Positions 55,782-63,523 of a DNA stretch of 64,000 nucleotides are shown piece by piece. The stretch's first letter is position 1; each line of letters begins with the position of its first letter. A program made the position numbers and the translations under genes. The DNA is from DAIMZI01 sp036734025 (GTDB lineage: Bacteria; Pseudomonadota; Alphaproteobacteria; Rhizobiales; Rhodomicrobiaceae), in NCBI GenBank assembly GCA_036734025.1, contig DAIMZI010000010.1, positions 1-64,000 of the forward strand, read 5' to 3'. The notes beneath the pieces are model-generated. The model had not been told where the DNA came from and did not search any database. It was given only the letters and a program-made list of their open reading frames with translations.

Positions 55782-56342
55782 TCACTTGATTCTCCGCAAA
55801 CGTGTCCGCGCCGGATGGGTTTCGGCTTCGGACGACGACTGCCCGTTTTGCGTCGGCGCCATGCCGTGCTCAGGGCACAAGCGCTTCAGCATTTCGCGTC
55901 CGCGAGACAGCCGCGAGCGCAAGGTGCCGATCGGGATGCCCAGCACGCCTGCTGCCTCATCATAAGATAGACCTTCTACCGCCGTCAGGGCGATTGCGGC
56001 GCGCTGTTGTGCGGGAAGCCGTCCCATGGCCTCGGCAATGTCGCGACACATTGCATGCTGTTCCTGAAACGCCGGCTCCGAGAGCGTGGGCGCGAGATCG
56101 AGCGTGATTTCCTTGCGGCGCTTTTCGCGTGCTGCGATCTGATTCAGGAAAACATTATAAAGAATGCGATAGAGCCAGCTGCGCATCGATCCGCGGCGCT
56201 GCCAGAGATGACGCTTGCGTATCGCGCGCTCAAGCGTGTCCTGAACCAGATCGTCCGCCGCGTCGGCATTGTTGACCAGGCTCATCGCATAGCGGCGTAA
56301 CCTTGGCACCTCGCGAGCCATGAGCCACTTGATTTCGTCCAA
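55782..56342 (-). CDS. ECF-family RNA polymerase sigma factor
   Basis: Extracytoplasmic-function sigma factor, 186 residues. Region 2: VPRLRRYAMSLVNNADAADD and DDLVQDTLERAIRKRHLW; region 4: LPAQQRAAIALTAVEGLSYD and IGTLRSRLSRGREMLKRL. TTG at 56342 is preferred because GGGAGGA is 4-5 nt upstream; ATG 56321 would give 179 residues and lacks a ribosome-binding site. A longer frame to 56852 is not family-like. The sigma is followed directly by its anti-sigma. Not obviously EcfG, since no NepR or PhyR is adjacent. Confidence 0.9.
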   Translation of the reverse strand: MDEIKWLMAREVPRLRRYAMSLVNNADAADDLVQDTLERAIRKRHLWQRRGSMRSWLYRILYNVFLNQIAAREKRRKEITLDLAPTLSEPAFQEQHAMCRDIAEAMGRLPAQQRAAIALTAVEGLSYDEAAGVLGIPIGTLRSRLSRGREMLKRLCPEHGMAPTQNGQSSSEAETHPARTRLRRIK

Positions 56343-56390
56343 ACATTCCTCCCAGACAGACAAACGTCTCAAAAAAGAGTGCGCCTTTAA

Positions 56391-56417
56391 AGACAATGCG
56401 ACGGGGCTAAAAGTTCC
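56391..56417 (-). promoter_or_regulatory. putative ECF autoregulatory promoter
   Basis: On the minus strand GGAAC (56417-56413) is a typical ECF -35 element; a GTCT-type -10 follows about 17-18 bp later near 56394. It is about 70 bp upstream of the sigma gene, as expected for self-activation. The -10 is weak, so this is tentative. Confidence 0.35.
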
Positions 56418-56561
56418 ACCCGGTTTGGCGCACGACCAGAATTTTCGACCCCGCCATGGAACCGCAAGACTGTTCAACCTGTCTTGGATGATCAGGTCGG
56501 CATTAATGCGGGTGGTCCCGCTCTCGCCGGCCGTTGTTAAAACTGACAAAGGATGAGTTTC

Positions 56562-56936
56562 ATGTCCAATACACGTCTTCCCATCGCTGCCCTGATCGCA
56601 GCGGGCTTTGCATTTGGCGGCATGACGGCACCCAATGCCGTTGCGCAGACGCAAATGGAACAAGGTTCGTTCAGCGATGAGATGCTTCAGTCCTTCGCCG
56701 AGGCGGCTGTGAAATTGATCACGATACGCACTGAATTCCAGACGCAGATGCAGTCCGCGGAAACGACCGAGCAACAGATGCAGCTTCAGCAGCAAACCAA
56801 TCAGCGCATGGCGCAGGTGGTAGAGGAAACTCCAGGCATCAGCATCGAACAATATAATGCCATCGCCGAAGCGAGCCAGAACGATCCCGAGCTTGCCGCG
56901 CGGGTCGATGAATTGATCGAGGAAGCGTCCGAATAA
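56562..56936 (+). CDS. DUF4168 domain protein, exported
   Basis: 124 residues: signal peptide (about 1-28, ending PNAVAQ) and a helical DUF4168 segment with Gln-rich heptads (TQMQSAETTEQQMQLQQQ) and EAASQN-type EASQNDPELAARVDEL. Periplasmic protein of unknown function. ATG 56562 is chosen because AAAGG at 56547-56551 is too close to ATG 56553. It is divergent from the ECF sigma gene and is a candidate target of that sigma, inferred from position only. Confidence 0.75.
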   Translation: MSNTRLPIAALIAAGFAFGGMTAPNAVAQTQMEQGSFSDEMLQSFAEAAVKLITIRTEFQTQMQSAETTEQQMQLQQQTNQRMAQVVEETPGISIEQYNAIAEASQNDPELAARVDELIEEASE

Positions 56937-56955
56937 GCGCGACCTGATTGCTCAT

Positions 56956-56997
56956 GAAGCGCCCGCTACAGTTGCAAAGCTGCCTGCGGGCGCTTTC
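56956..56997. terminator. bidirectional hairpin between the DUF4168 gene and ubiK
   Basis: GAAGCGCCCGC (56956-56966) pairs with GCGGGCGCTTT (56986-56996), 11 bp with one G-U, across a 19-nt loop. It sits 20 bp after the DUF4168 stop, between convergent genes. The T-tract is only three bases. Confidence 0.55.
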
Positions 56998-57044
56998 GCT
57001 CAGTTGCGCGGCCAGGCGCATCTGGTCTTCAGCACGGCCGGCTC

Positions 57045-57104
57045 AAGCGCCTCGCGCAGCATCTGCTCCGCCCGCGGGGAAAATCGCGGGCGCGAGAGGC
57101 GCTT
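57045..57104. repeat. extended inverted repeat at the ubiK 3' end
   Basis: Outer arms AAGCGCCTC (57045-57053) and GAGGCGCTT (57096-57104) pair perfectly; inner arms GCCCGCG (57070-57076) and CGCGGGC (57085-57091) form a second stem. Starts 3 bp after the ubiK stop. A hairpin of terminator or REP type without a T-tract. Confidence 0.5.
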
Positions 57105-57106
57105 GA

Positions 57107-57370
57107 TCAGATGTCGGTGCGCGCGCCGAGCGCCGCCTCCAGGGCCGCGATACGCTTTTCCAGCGCCTCGTTCTCCTCGCGCGCCTTTTGCGCCATGTCG
57201 CGCACGGCCTCGAATTCCTCGCGCTGCACCACGTCGAGATCGCGCAGCACGCGCTCCATCTGCGATCTGGCCATGGTCTCGAATTCGCTGCGCATGCCCT
57301 GAGCCGCGCCGGCCGCATCGGTCATCAGCCGCGCCAGATCATCGAGGATCTTGTTCGTCGTCTGGGTCAT
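57107..57370 (-). CDS. ubiK: Ubiquinone biosynthesis accessory factor UbiK-like (BMFP)
   Basis: 87-residue coiled-coil protein of the BMFP/YqiC family, which aids aerobic ubiquinone synthesis with UbiJ. NKILDDLARLMTDAAGAA and REEFEAVRDMAQKAREENEA are the conserved amphipathic and coiled segments. Start ATG 57370 begins MTQTTNKILDD; the longer frame to 57424 is not needed. Divergent from lgt, 270 bp away. Confidence 0.85.
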   Translation of the reverse strand: MTQTTNKILDDLARLMTDAAGAAQGMRSEFETMARSQMERVLRDLDVVQREEFEAVRDMAQKAREENEALEKRIAALEAALGARTDI

Positions 57371-57640
57371 GTCCTGCCTGTGTCCTTTTGCCTTTGCCCT
57401 TCTTGGGCGAATGGGGCGCCGCATGAGCGCGCACCCGAGCTTTCATGCGCAACTATGAGCCTGGTGCCGGACAGGATCAAGCCCGAGCGGCGCGGCCGTT
57501 TTGTCGGCACATGGGCGAAAAATGCCCCGGCTTGCGGTTTTGACGTTTCATTTATGCGGCAAAAGGCTCTAAAACGCATTCGAGACGGCGCACGAATTCA
57601 ACCGGCCGGGGCTAGGTCCTCGCCGTGGGGCGGCATCCAG

Positions 57641-58501
57641 ATGACCGATCAGACCATGTTCCTGATGGCGCTGCCATTTCCCTCGCTTGATCCGGTTGCG
57701 ATCGAGGTCGGGCCATTGTCGATCCGCTGGTATGGACTTGCCTATCTGGCGGGGCTGGTGCTGGGCTGGCTGTACATGCGCGGGCTGGCGCGTAACGCCG
57801 CGCTGTGGGGCGGGCATTCGCCGATGACGCCCGACAAGGTCGATGACTTTCTCATCTGGGCGACCATAGGCACCGTCGTTGGTGGGCGGCTTGGCTTCGT
57901 GCTGTTCTACGAGCCGAGCTATTTCATCGCAAATCCGGGCGCCATCTTCGCCTTCTGGCATGGCGGCATGGCCTTTCACGGCGGGCTGCTCGGCGTCGGT
58001 CTCGTCATTTTCATTTTCGCGCGGCTGAACCGGCTGCCGATGCTATCTCTCATGGACATGTCGGCTGCTGCCGTGCCGTTCGGGCTGTTCTTCGGGCGGA
58101 TTGCCAATTTCATCAATGGCGAGATTTACGGGCGCGTCACCGACGTGCCCTGGGCGGTCGTGTTCCCCGGCCACCTGCTCGAACCTGGCCATGAGGTCGC
58201 ACCGCGCCACCCCAGCCAGCTTTACGAGGCCGCGCTTGAGGGCATTGCGCTGTTCATCATCCTGCGCATCCTGACCCATCACCGCGACGCGCTTTTGCGG
58301 CCAGGCCTGGTCTGCGGCGTGTTTCTGATGGGCTATGGCGTGGCGCGCATCTTCGCGGAATTCTTCATCCAGTGGGATTACAGCCAGTACTTCACCACAG
58401 AATATTTTTCCAGCGGCATGGTCTATTCGCTGCCCATGATCCTGCTGGGCGCATTTTTCTATTTCCGCGCCGAACGCCGCGTGCCGGCGCCCGCGCAATA
58501 G
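57641..58501 (+). CDS. lgt: Phosphatidylglycerol-prolipoprotein diacylglyceryl transferase
   Basis: First enzyme of lipoprotein maturation, attaching diacylglyceryl to the lipobox Cys. 286 residues, seven transmembrane segments. HGGMAFHGGLLG (with the essential His), GRIANFINGEIYGRVTDVPW and HPSQLYEAALEG are complete. ATG 57641 begins TDQTMFLMALPFPSLDPVAI. LgtE partners LolA, found at 29201, is far away. Same direction as the FRG and methyltransferase genes. Confidence 0.96.
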   Translation: MTDQTMFLMALPFPSLDPVAIEVGPLSIRWYGLAYLAGLVLGWLYMRGLARNAALWGGHSPMTPDKVDDFLIWATIGTVVGGRLGFVLFYEPSYFIANPGAIFAFWHGGMAFHGGLLGVGLVIFIFARLNRLPMLSLMDMSAAAVPFGLFFGRIANFINGEIYGRVTDVPWAVVFPGHLLEPGHEVAPRHPSQLYEAALEGIALFIILRILTHHRDALLRPGLVCGVFLMGYGVARIFAEFFIQWDYSQYFTTEYFSSGMVYSLPMILLGAFFYFRAERRVPAPAQ

Positions 58502-58513
58502 CCGCCCGACGCC

Positions 58514-59308
58514 ATGGCCCAGCCGCCGATCATTCATTCGGTGACCGAGTTCATCGAACTCACCTACACCAAGGAATTCAGCGTCGGGCTGGGCGATACG
58601 CCGGTGCGGCCCTGGTATCTGGGGCAGGCCTCGGCTTCCGACAACATTATGCCGCCGCTCTACCGCGCCAATATCGAGCCGGCGCTGGAGCGCGAGATGC
58701 TGCGCGAATTCCGCATGCGCGCGAGCGAGTTCCATCCCGCGCTCGGCGTGGCCGATGAGGTCTGGCCCATGCTGGGGCACCAGAACGGCCTGCCCCTGCG
58801 GCTTCAGGAATGGACAGGCAATCCGCTTGTCGCGCTGTTCCTTGGGGTCGAAAGCATGGCGGCCAGCGAAGGGCAGGTGTGGATCTTCAACCCGTGGTAT
58901 TACAACGAGCTGACCGCGGGCATATCGCTGGTGCCGATGACTGTCAGCGACATCTATAAGGAAAAATATGTGGTCAAGCTGAACGAGCCCGACGCGCCGG
59001 AAATCCCGGCCGCCGAAGCGCCGATGGCCTTCAAGGCTTTCCGCAATATCCGACCGCACATTCATCAGGACGTCTATTTCACCTGTCACGGCCATCTGAA
59101 GGAGCCGCTCAACGAGTTGCGCTTCTTCCTGCGCAAGCCGAGGGCCTATCTCCAGCGGATCATCATCGCCGGACCGGCAAAGAAGATCATCATGAAGGAG
59201 CTGCATCTTATCGGCGTGAACAGGGCCAACCTGTTCCCCGGCGCGCCGAGCATCGCCAGGACGATTTCCTATGCGCTGTCGCGCGACTTTCTCGAAACCG
59301 ATATCTGA
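58514..59308 (+). CDS. FRG domain-containing protein, divergent
   Basis: 264 residues, no membrane segment. The FRG fold is recognised by WYLGQAS, LYRANIE (usual FR..G/LFR), REMLREFRMRASEF, and GHQNGLPLRLQEWTGNPLVALF, which corresponds to the family QHYGLPTRLLDWT.NPLVALYFA. FRG proteins often lie in phage-defence or toxin contexts, but function is unknown. The canonical FRG Arg is Leu and the key His-Tyr is Gln-Asn, so this is an atypical member. It starts 12 bp after lgt and 21 bp before the methyltransferase gene, i.e. one operon. Confidence 0.72.
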   Translation: MAQPPIIHSVTEFIELTYTKEFSVGLGDTPVRPWYLGQASASDNIMPPLYRANIEPALEREMLREFRMRASEFHPALGVADEVWPMLGHQNGLPLRLQEWTGNPLVALFLGVESMAASEGQVWIFNPWYYNELTAGISLVPMTVSDIYKEKYVVKLNEPDAPEIPAAEAPMAFKAFRNIRPHIHQDVYFTCHGHLKEPLNELRFFLRKPRAYLQRIIIAGPAKKIIMKELHLIGVNRANLFPGAPSIARTISYALSRDFLETDI

Positions 59309-59329
59309 GCGGATGCGCACGGCGCCCTC

Positions 59330-60424
59330 ATGACCGGTCAGCCGCCAAGCCCGCTGATGCGTGAGTTGATCCGGCGCATCGGCGCGTCGGGCCCCATGCC
59401 GCTCGATGAATTCATGCGCGCCTGCCTTGGCGATGAGAGCCATGGCTATTACCGCACGGCGCGCCCGCTGGGGGCGGATGGTGATTTCATCACCGCGCCG
59501 GAGGTCAGCCAGATTTTCGGTGAGCTGGTCGGGCTGTGGGCAGTCGAGGTCTGGCGGGCCATGGGCGAGCCGGCACAGATCGCGCTCATCGAGCTGGGGC
59601 CGGGCCGTGGTACCCTGCTGGCCGATGCGCTGCGTGCAGCGCGGCTCGTGCCCGCATTCATGACTGCGGTGCGGCTGCATCTGGTGGAACTGTCACCGGC
59701 GCTGCGGGCGGATCAGGCGGCGGCGCTCGGCGACCGGCCGGCCAGTTGGCATGAACGTCTGAGTGATGTGCCGGGCGCACCCGCGATCATCATTGCCAAT
59801 GAATTCATCGACGCGTTGCCGGTTCGCCAGGTGATCTGGGATGGCGCTGTCTGGCGCGAGCGCTGCGTCGGGCTCGGGGCGGATCAGGCGCTGGGCTTCG
59901 TGTGCGCGGATGAGGCGGAACTGAGCATATGGGAGCAGGCGGGGCTTCCCCCCGAGCCAGCTCCGGGCGATATCGCCGAGTTGCGCCCACAGGCCGATGC
60001 GCTGGTTGCCGAGATCGCCCGACGGGCACGGGCCGATGTGCTTTGCGCGCTGATCATCGATTACGGCTATTCCCATGGCGAGGCCGGAGACACGTTGCAG
60101 GCGGTCTCGCACCACGGTTTTGCCGATGTGCTGGCGCGTCCCGGCGAGGCAGATATGACCGCGCATGTGGATTTTGCTACTCTGGCGCGCGCGGCATCGG
60201 CGCAGGGGCTTCAGGTGTTCGGCCCCCTGCCGCAGGGGCGCTTCCTGCTGAAACTCGGCCTTGAGGCGCGGCTTGCGCAACTTTTGGCGGCGGCGACGGA
60301 TGCGCAGCGCGAGGCTCTGATGTCTGGCGCGCGCAGGCTGGTGGACCCAGCGCAGATGGGCGAGCTTTTCAAGGCGATGGCGCTGACGAGCAGCGGCTTG
60401 CCGCCCCCGCCGCCATTTGCCTGA
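59330..60424 (+). CDS. Class I SAM-dependent methyltransferase (MidA/NDUFAF7 family)
   Basis: 364 residues. SAM loop is LIELGPGRGTLLADALR. Family signature SHGYYRTARPLGADGDFITAPEV-type (SHGYY and GDFITAPEVSQIFGEL) and NEFIDALPVRQ are complete, with LIIDYG near residue 243. In eukaryotes NDUFAF7 methylates an arginine of complex I subunit NDUFS2, so a complex I assembly role is inferred. In other alphaproteobacteria it follows lgt and is followed by pgeF; pgeF is missing here. Confidence 0.9.
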   Translation: MTGQPPSPLMRELIRRIGASGPMPLDEFMRACLGDESHGYYRTARPLGADGDFITAPEVSQIFGELVGLWAVEVWRAMGEPAQIALIELGPGRGTLLADALRAARLVPAFMTAVRLHLVELSPALRADQAAALGDRPASWHERLSDVPGAPAIIIANEFIDALPVRQVIWDGAVWRERCVGLGADQALGFVCADEAELSIWEQAGLPPEPAPGDIAELRPQADALVAEIARRARADVLCALIIDYGYSHGEAGDTLQAVSHHGFADVLARPGEADMTAHVDFATLARAASAQGLQVFGPLPQGRFLLKLGLEARLAQLLAAATDAQREALMSGARRLVDPAQMGELFKAMALTSSGLPPPPPFA

Positions 60425-60461
60425 GCGCGGCAATACCGACGACAGCACGCGGGCCTGGCCT

Positions 60462-62027
60462 TCAGGTGCCGGTCATTTCGGCAAGCCTCCGGCGCTGGAT
60501 CTTGCCCGATGGGCCTTTCGGCAATTCGTTCATGAAATGGATCCGGTCGGGTGCGCGGAATGCGCCCACCCTCTGGCGGCAGATGGCGAGCAGATCGTCC
60601 TCGCTCACCTGTGCTGACGGGTTGAGCGCCACGCAGGCCTCGACCCGCTGGCCATAATCGGGGCACGGGCGCGCGAAAGCAGCGGCTTCCACCACGGCCG
60701 GATGTGAATAGAGCGCATCGTCGATCTCGCGCGGCGCGATATTCTCGCCACCCTTGATGATCAGTTCCTTGAGTCGGCCGGTGATGAATACATAGCCGTA
60801 TTCGTCCTTGCGGCCCAGATCGCCCGTGCGCAGCCAGCCGTCCGCCGTCAGCGCCTCGCCGGTGGCTTGGGAGTTCTTGAAATAGCCCTTCATGACGCTG
60901 GGGCCGCGCACCACTACCTCGCCTTCCTCGCCAACGGGCAACTCGTGCATTGCCTGATCCACGATGCGCACTTCACAGCCATAGGCGCGGCCCGGCGAGC
61001 CGATCCTGCGCTCGGCAGGCGGCAGGGAATTCGACAGGATCTGCGCCGCCGTTTCGGTCAGGCCCATGGTTTCGATGAGCGGCACCCTGAAACGGGTTTC
61101 AAAGGCGCGGTGAACCTCGGGCGCCAGCGGCGCGGACGCCGAGCGGCCAAAACGCAGCGAGGGCGGCGTCGGCGAGGTGCGGCTTTCGGCATCGCGCAGC
61201 AGATAAGACACCTGCGTCGGCACGACGCTGAACCATGTGCAATTGTGCGCGGCGATCTCTTGCCAGAAGCGCGATGTCGAGAATTTGCGCGGGATCACCA
61301 TCGAGCCGCCGGAAAGCAAGGTGCCCATCAGCGTCACGCACAGGCCGTTGATATGATAGAGCGGTAGCACGCAGAGCGAACGGTCAGCCGGCGTGAGGGC
61401 ATGGGCGAGCATGGCGCAGGCGCCGCCCGAAAGCAGGTTGGCGTGGGTGAGCATCACTCCCTTGGGCTGGCCGGTGGTGCCTGATGTGTACATCAGCAAG
61501 CCATCCTCACCGGCTTCGGGCGCATGTTCGGGCGCGGCAGCGCCGGAGCCCGCGAGCGCTCCTTGATCGGGCATCTCGATCACGGCGCAACCGGCCGCGC
61601 TCGTCTCGAGGGCTTCAGTGACCAGTTCGCGTTGATCAGGGGTGCAGACGATCAGCCGCGTTTCGGAATTTTCCAGCACATAGGCGATTGTCTGGACGCC
61701 GGCCACCAGATTGATCGCGGTCGCCCGGTAGCCGCCATACATGATGCCGAGAATGGTGATGACCGCGCCAATGCCGTTGCTGCAGGCAAAGGCGACGCTC
61801 TCGCCTTTCGCTATGCCGCGTTCGTTCAGCATGCCGGCCACAGCGCGCACGGCGGAGTGCAACTCGCCATAGCTGAGGCGCTCGCCGGTTTCCGGCGCTA
61901 TCAGGAACGTGTCGCCGCCGTTTTCTGCGGCGCGTCGATTGATGAGGCTGTGGACACTGAGCCCGGCGATCAGCGCATTGGCCTCGGCCGGACCGGGCGG
62001 CCGCTCCTCGGTGAGGGGCGCGTTCAT
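60462..62027 (-). CDS. AMP-forming acyl-CoA ligase
   Basis: Activates a carboxylic acid to the CoA thioester through an acyl-adenylate. 521 residues from ATG 62027. ATP loop is MYTSGTTGQPKGVMLTH, adenylate motif MGLTETAAQI, and WLRTGDLGRKDEYGYVFI; C-terminal Lys in PSGKIQRRRL. Its start overlaps the acylating aldehyde dehydrogenase stop (ATGA), so the acid is probably reduced or the aldehyde oxidised through the same CoA ester. Sulfoacetate-CoA ligase (SauT-like) is one candidate; not proven. Confidence 0.88.
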   Translation of the reverse strand: MNAPLTEERPPGPAEANALIAGLSVHSLINRRAAENGGDTFLIAPETGERLSYGELHSAVRAVAGMLNERGIAKGESVAFACSNGIGAVITILGIMYGGYRATAINLVAGVQTIAYVLENSETRLIVCTPDQRELVTEALETSAAGCAVIEMPDQGALAGSGAAAPEHAPEAGEDGLLMYTSGTTGQPKGVMLTHANLLSGGACAMLAHALTPADRSLCVLPLYHINGLCVTLMGTLLSGGSMVIPRKFSTSRFWQEIAAHNCTWFSVVPTQVSYLLRDAESRTSPTPPSLRFGRSASAPLAPEVHRAFETRFRVPLIETMGLTETAAQILSNSLPPAERRIGSPGRAYGCEVRIVDQAMHELPVGEEGEVVVRGPSVMKGYFKNSQATGEALTADGWLRTGDLGRKDEYGYVFITGRLKELIIKGGENIAPREIDDALYSHPAVVEAAAFARPCPDYGQRVEACVALNPSAQVSEDDLLAICRQRVGAFRAPDRIHFMNELPKGPSGKIQRRRLAEMTGT

Positions 62028-63466
62028 TTGCCCGCCTCCTCCCAATAGGTGCCGAATATGTCTTCCAGCGAGGGTTGCCGCGAGGCGATCGGGCTGACCA
62101 CGCGCGTCACATTCATGAAGTGCCGATAGTGCAGATTATCGTCGATCGAATTGCCGCCCCAGGTGCCGCAGCCCATCGACAGCGAGAAGGGCATGCCGTT
62201 TTCGAAAGAGCCGCCCGTGGCAAAACAATGCGGCTGATTGACGATGACGCGGCAGGTCGGCAACTCCAGCCCCAGTTCGACGGCGCGATCGGGCCGCGTG
62301 GTGTGCAGGCCCACCGAATGGCCTGCGCCCTGATGATTGAGCAGTCGTCCGGCGATATATTTCGCCTGGGCGAAGTCACGGGCACGGTAGAGCGCGATGA
62401 CCAGCGACAGTTTTTCGCCCGAAAGCGGATGGGCCGGGCCAATTCCTTCAGCCGGCGCGACCAGGAAGCGAGCGCTCGAGGCATCGCTGACGTTGAGGCC
62501 GGTCTGTGCCAGGACGACATCGACATCCTTGGCGATGATCTTGCGGTTGAGTTTGCCATCCTGCCACAGCACGTTAACCAGGCGGTTGGTCTGCTCGGCG
62601 CTGAGCAGGCGGCCGCCGTGGCGATGCAGGGCTTCCATCATCGGCTCGAACATCTCGTCGCAGACGACCAGCGCGCTTTCGGCCGAGCATGATGTGGCGT
62701 TGTCGAAGGTCTTCGATGCCGCGATCCGTTCGGCGGCGGCCTCCAGATCGGCGGTCTCGTCAATGATGATCGGCGCATTGCCGACACCCACGCCGATGGC
62801 CGGCGTGCCCGATGCGTAGGCGCGGCGCACATTGTCCTGGCTGCCGGTGACGACCGCCAGATCGGCGCGTTCCATCAGCCACTGGGTCTTCGCCTTGTCG
62901 GATGGCTGCGGCAGCATCTGCACGAGGTCGGCGTCGATACCGGACCTGGCGAATTCGGCATGAACCATGTCCAGCAGCTTGCCGACCGCTTCTGCGGCCT
63001 TGGGCGAGGGCGAGAGAATGATCGCGTTGCCGCATTTGAGCGCGTTGACGATATTGTTTATCGAGGTCGCGAGCGGGTTGGTGGACGGCACGACCGCTGC
63101 GACGATGCCGACCGGGCGGGCGATTTCGATCAACCCTTTTTCGGGGATTTCACGAATGATGCCGCAGGTGCGCACGTTCTGCAGATCACGCAACAGGCCA
63201 AGCGTCTTGCGGTGGTTCTTGGTGATCTTGTCGGCGACATTCCCGAGCCCGGTTGTCGCCACGGCCAACGTGGCCAACTCGCGATTGCGTCTGGCTTCCA
63301 TCAGCGCCCATGCAGCGGCAAGGGCGGCCTTGTCGTAGTGGCGCTGCTCCGGCGCGCGCGAAAAACGCATTTGCGCGGTCCGTGCTTTGGCGATGATCGC
63401 ATCCACAAGCTGTGTGGCACTTTGGTCGGGCGCATCGGCGTGGTCCGCAAGTGGCGCATTGATCAT
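62024..63466 (-). CDS. CoA-acylating aldehyde dehydrogenase
   Basis: NAD(P)-dependent interconversion of aldehyde and acyl-CoA. 480 residues of the AdhE-N/SauS type. Catalytic Cys in KTFDNATSCSAESALVV, cofactor segment PSTNPLATSINNIVNALKC and VTGSQDNVRRAYASGTPAIG, and GTWGGNSIDDNLHYRHFMNV near the end. Together with the coupled CoA ligase and a TctC-type binding protein the best-fitting known layout is organosulfonate (sulfoacetate) or short acid catabolism; substrate is inference. Confidence 0.87.
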   Translation of the reverse strand: MINAPLADHADAPDQSATQLVDAIIAKARTAQMRFSRAPEQRHYDKAALAAAWALMEARRNRELATLAVATTGLGNVADKITKNHRKTLGLLRDLQNVRTCGIIREIPEKGLIEIARPVGIVAAVVPSTNPLATSINNIVNALKCGNAIILSPSPKAAEAVGKLLDMVHAEFARSGIDADLVQMLPQPSDKAKTQWLMERADLAVVTGSQDNVRRAYASGTPAIGVGVGNAPIIIDETADLEAAAERIAASKTFDNATSCSAESALVVCDEMFEPMMEALHRHGGRLLSAEQTNRLVNVLWQDGKLNRKIIAKDVDVVLAQTGLNVSDASSARFLVAPAEGIGPAHPLSGEKLSLVIALYRARDFAQAKYIAGRLLNHQGAGHSVGLHTTRPDRAVELGLELPTCRVIVNQPHCFATGGSFENGMPFSLSMGCGTWGGNSIDDNLHYRHFMNVTRVVSPIASRQPSLEDIFGTYWEEAGK

Positions 63467-63523
63467 GGCGCGTCGTCTCCGAAATGGTGCGGATGGCGCG
63501 TGACGCCATCCGCACGGCTTGCC

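Noticed and set aside
58043..59680. 545-residue minus-strand frame opposite lgt and the FRG gene
   Set aside because: Spans three forward genes with known or plausible families; no motif of its own.
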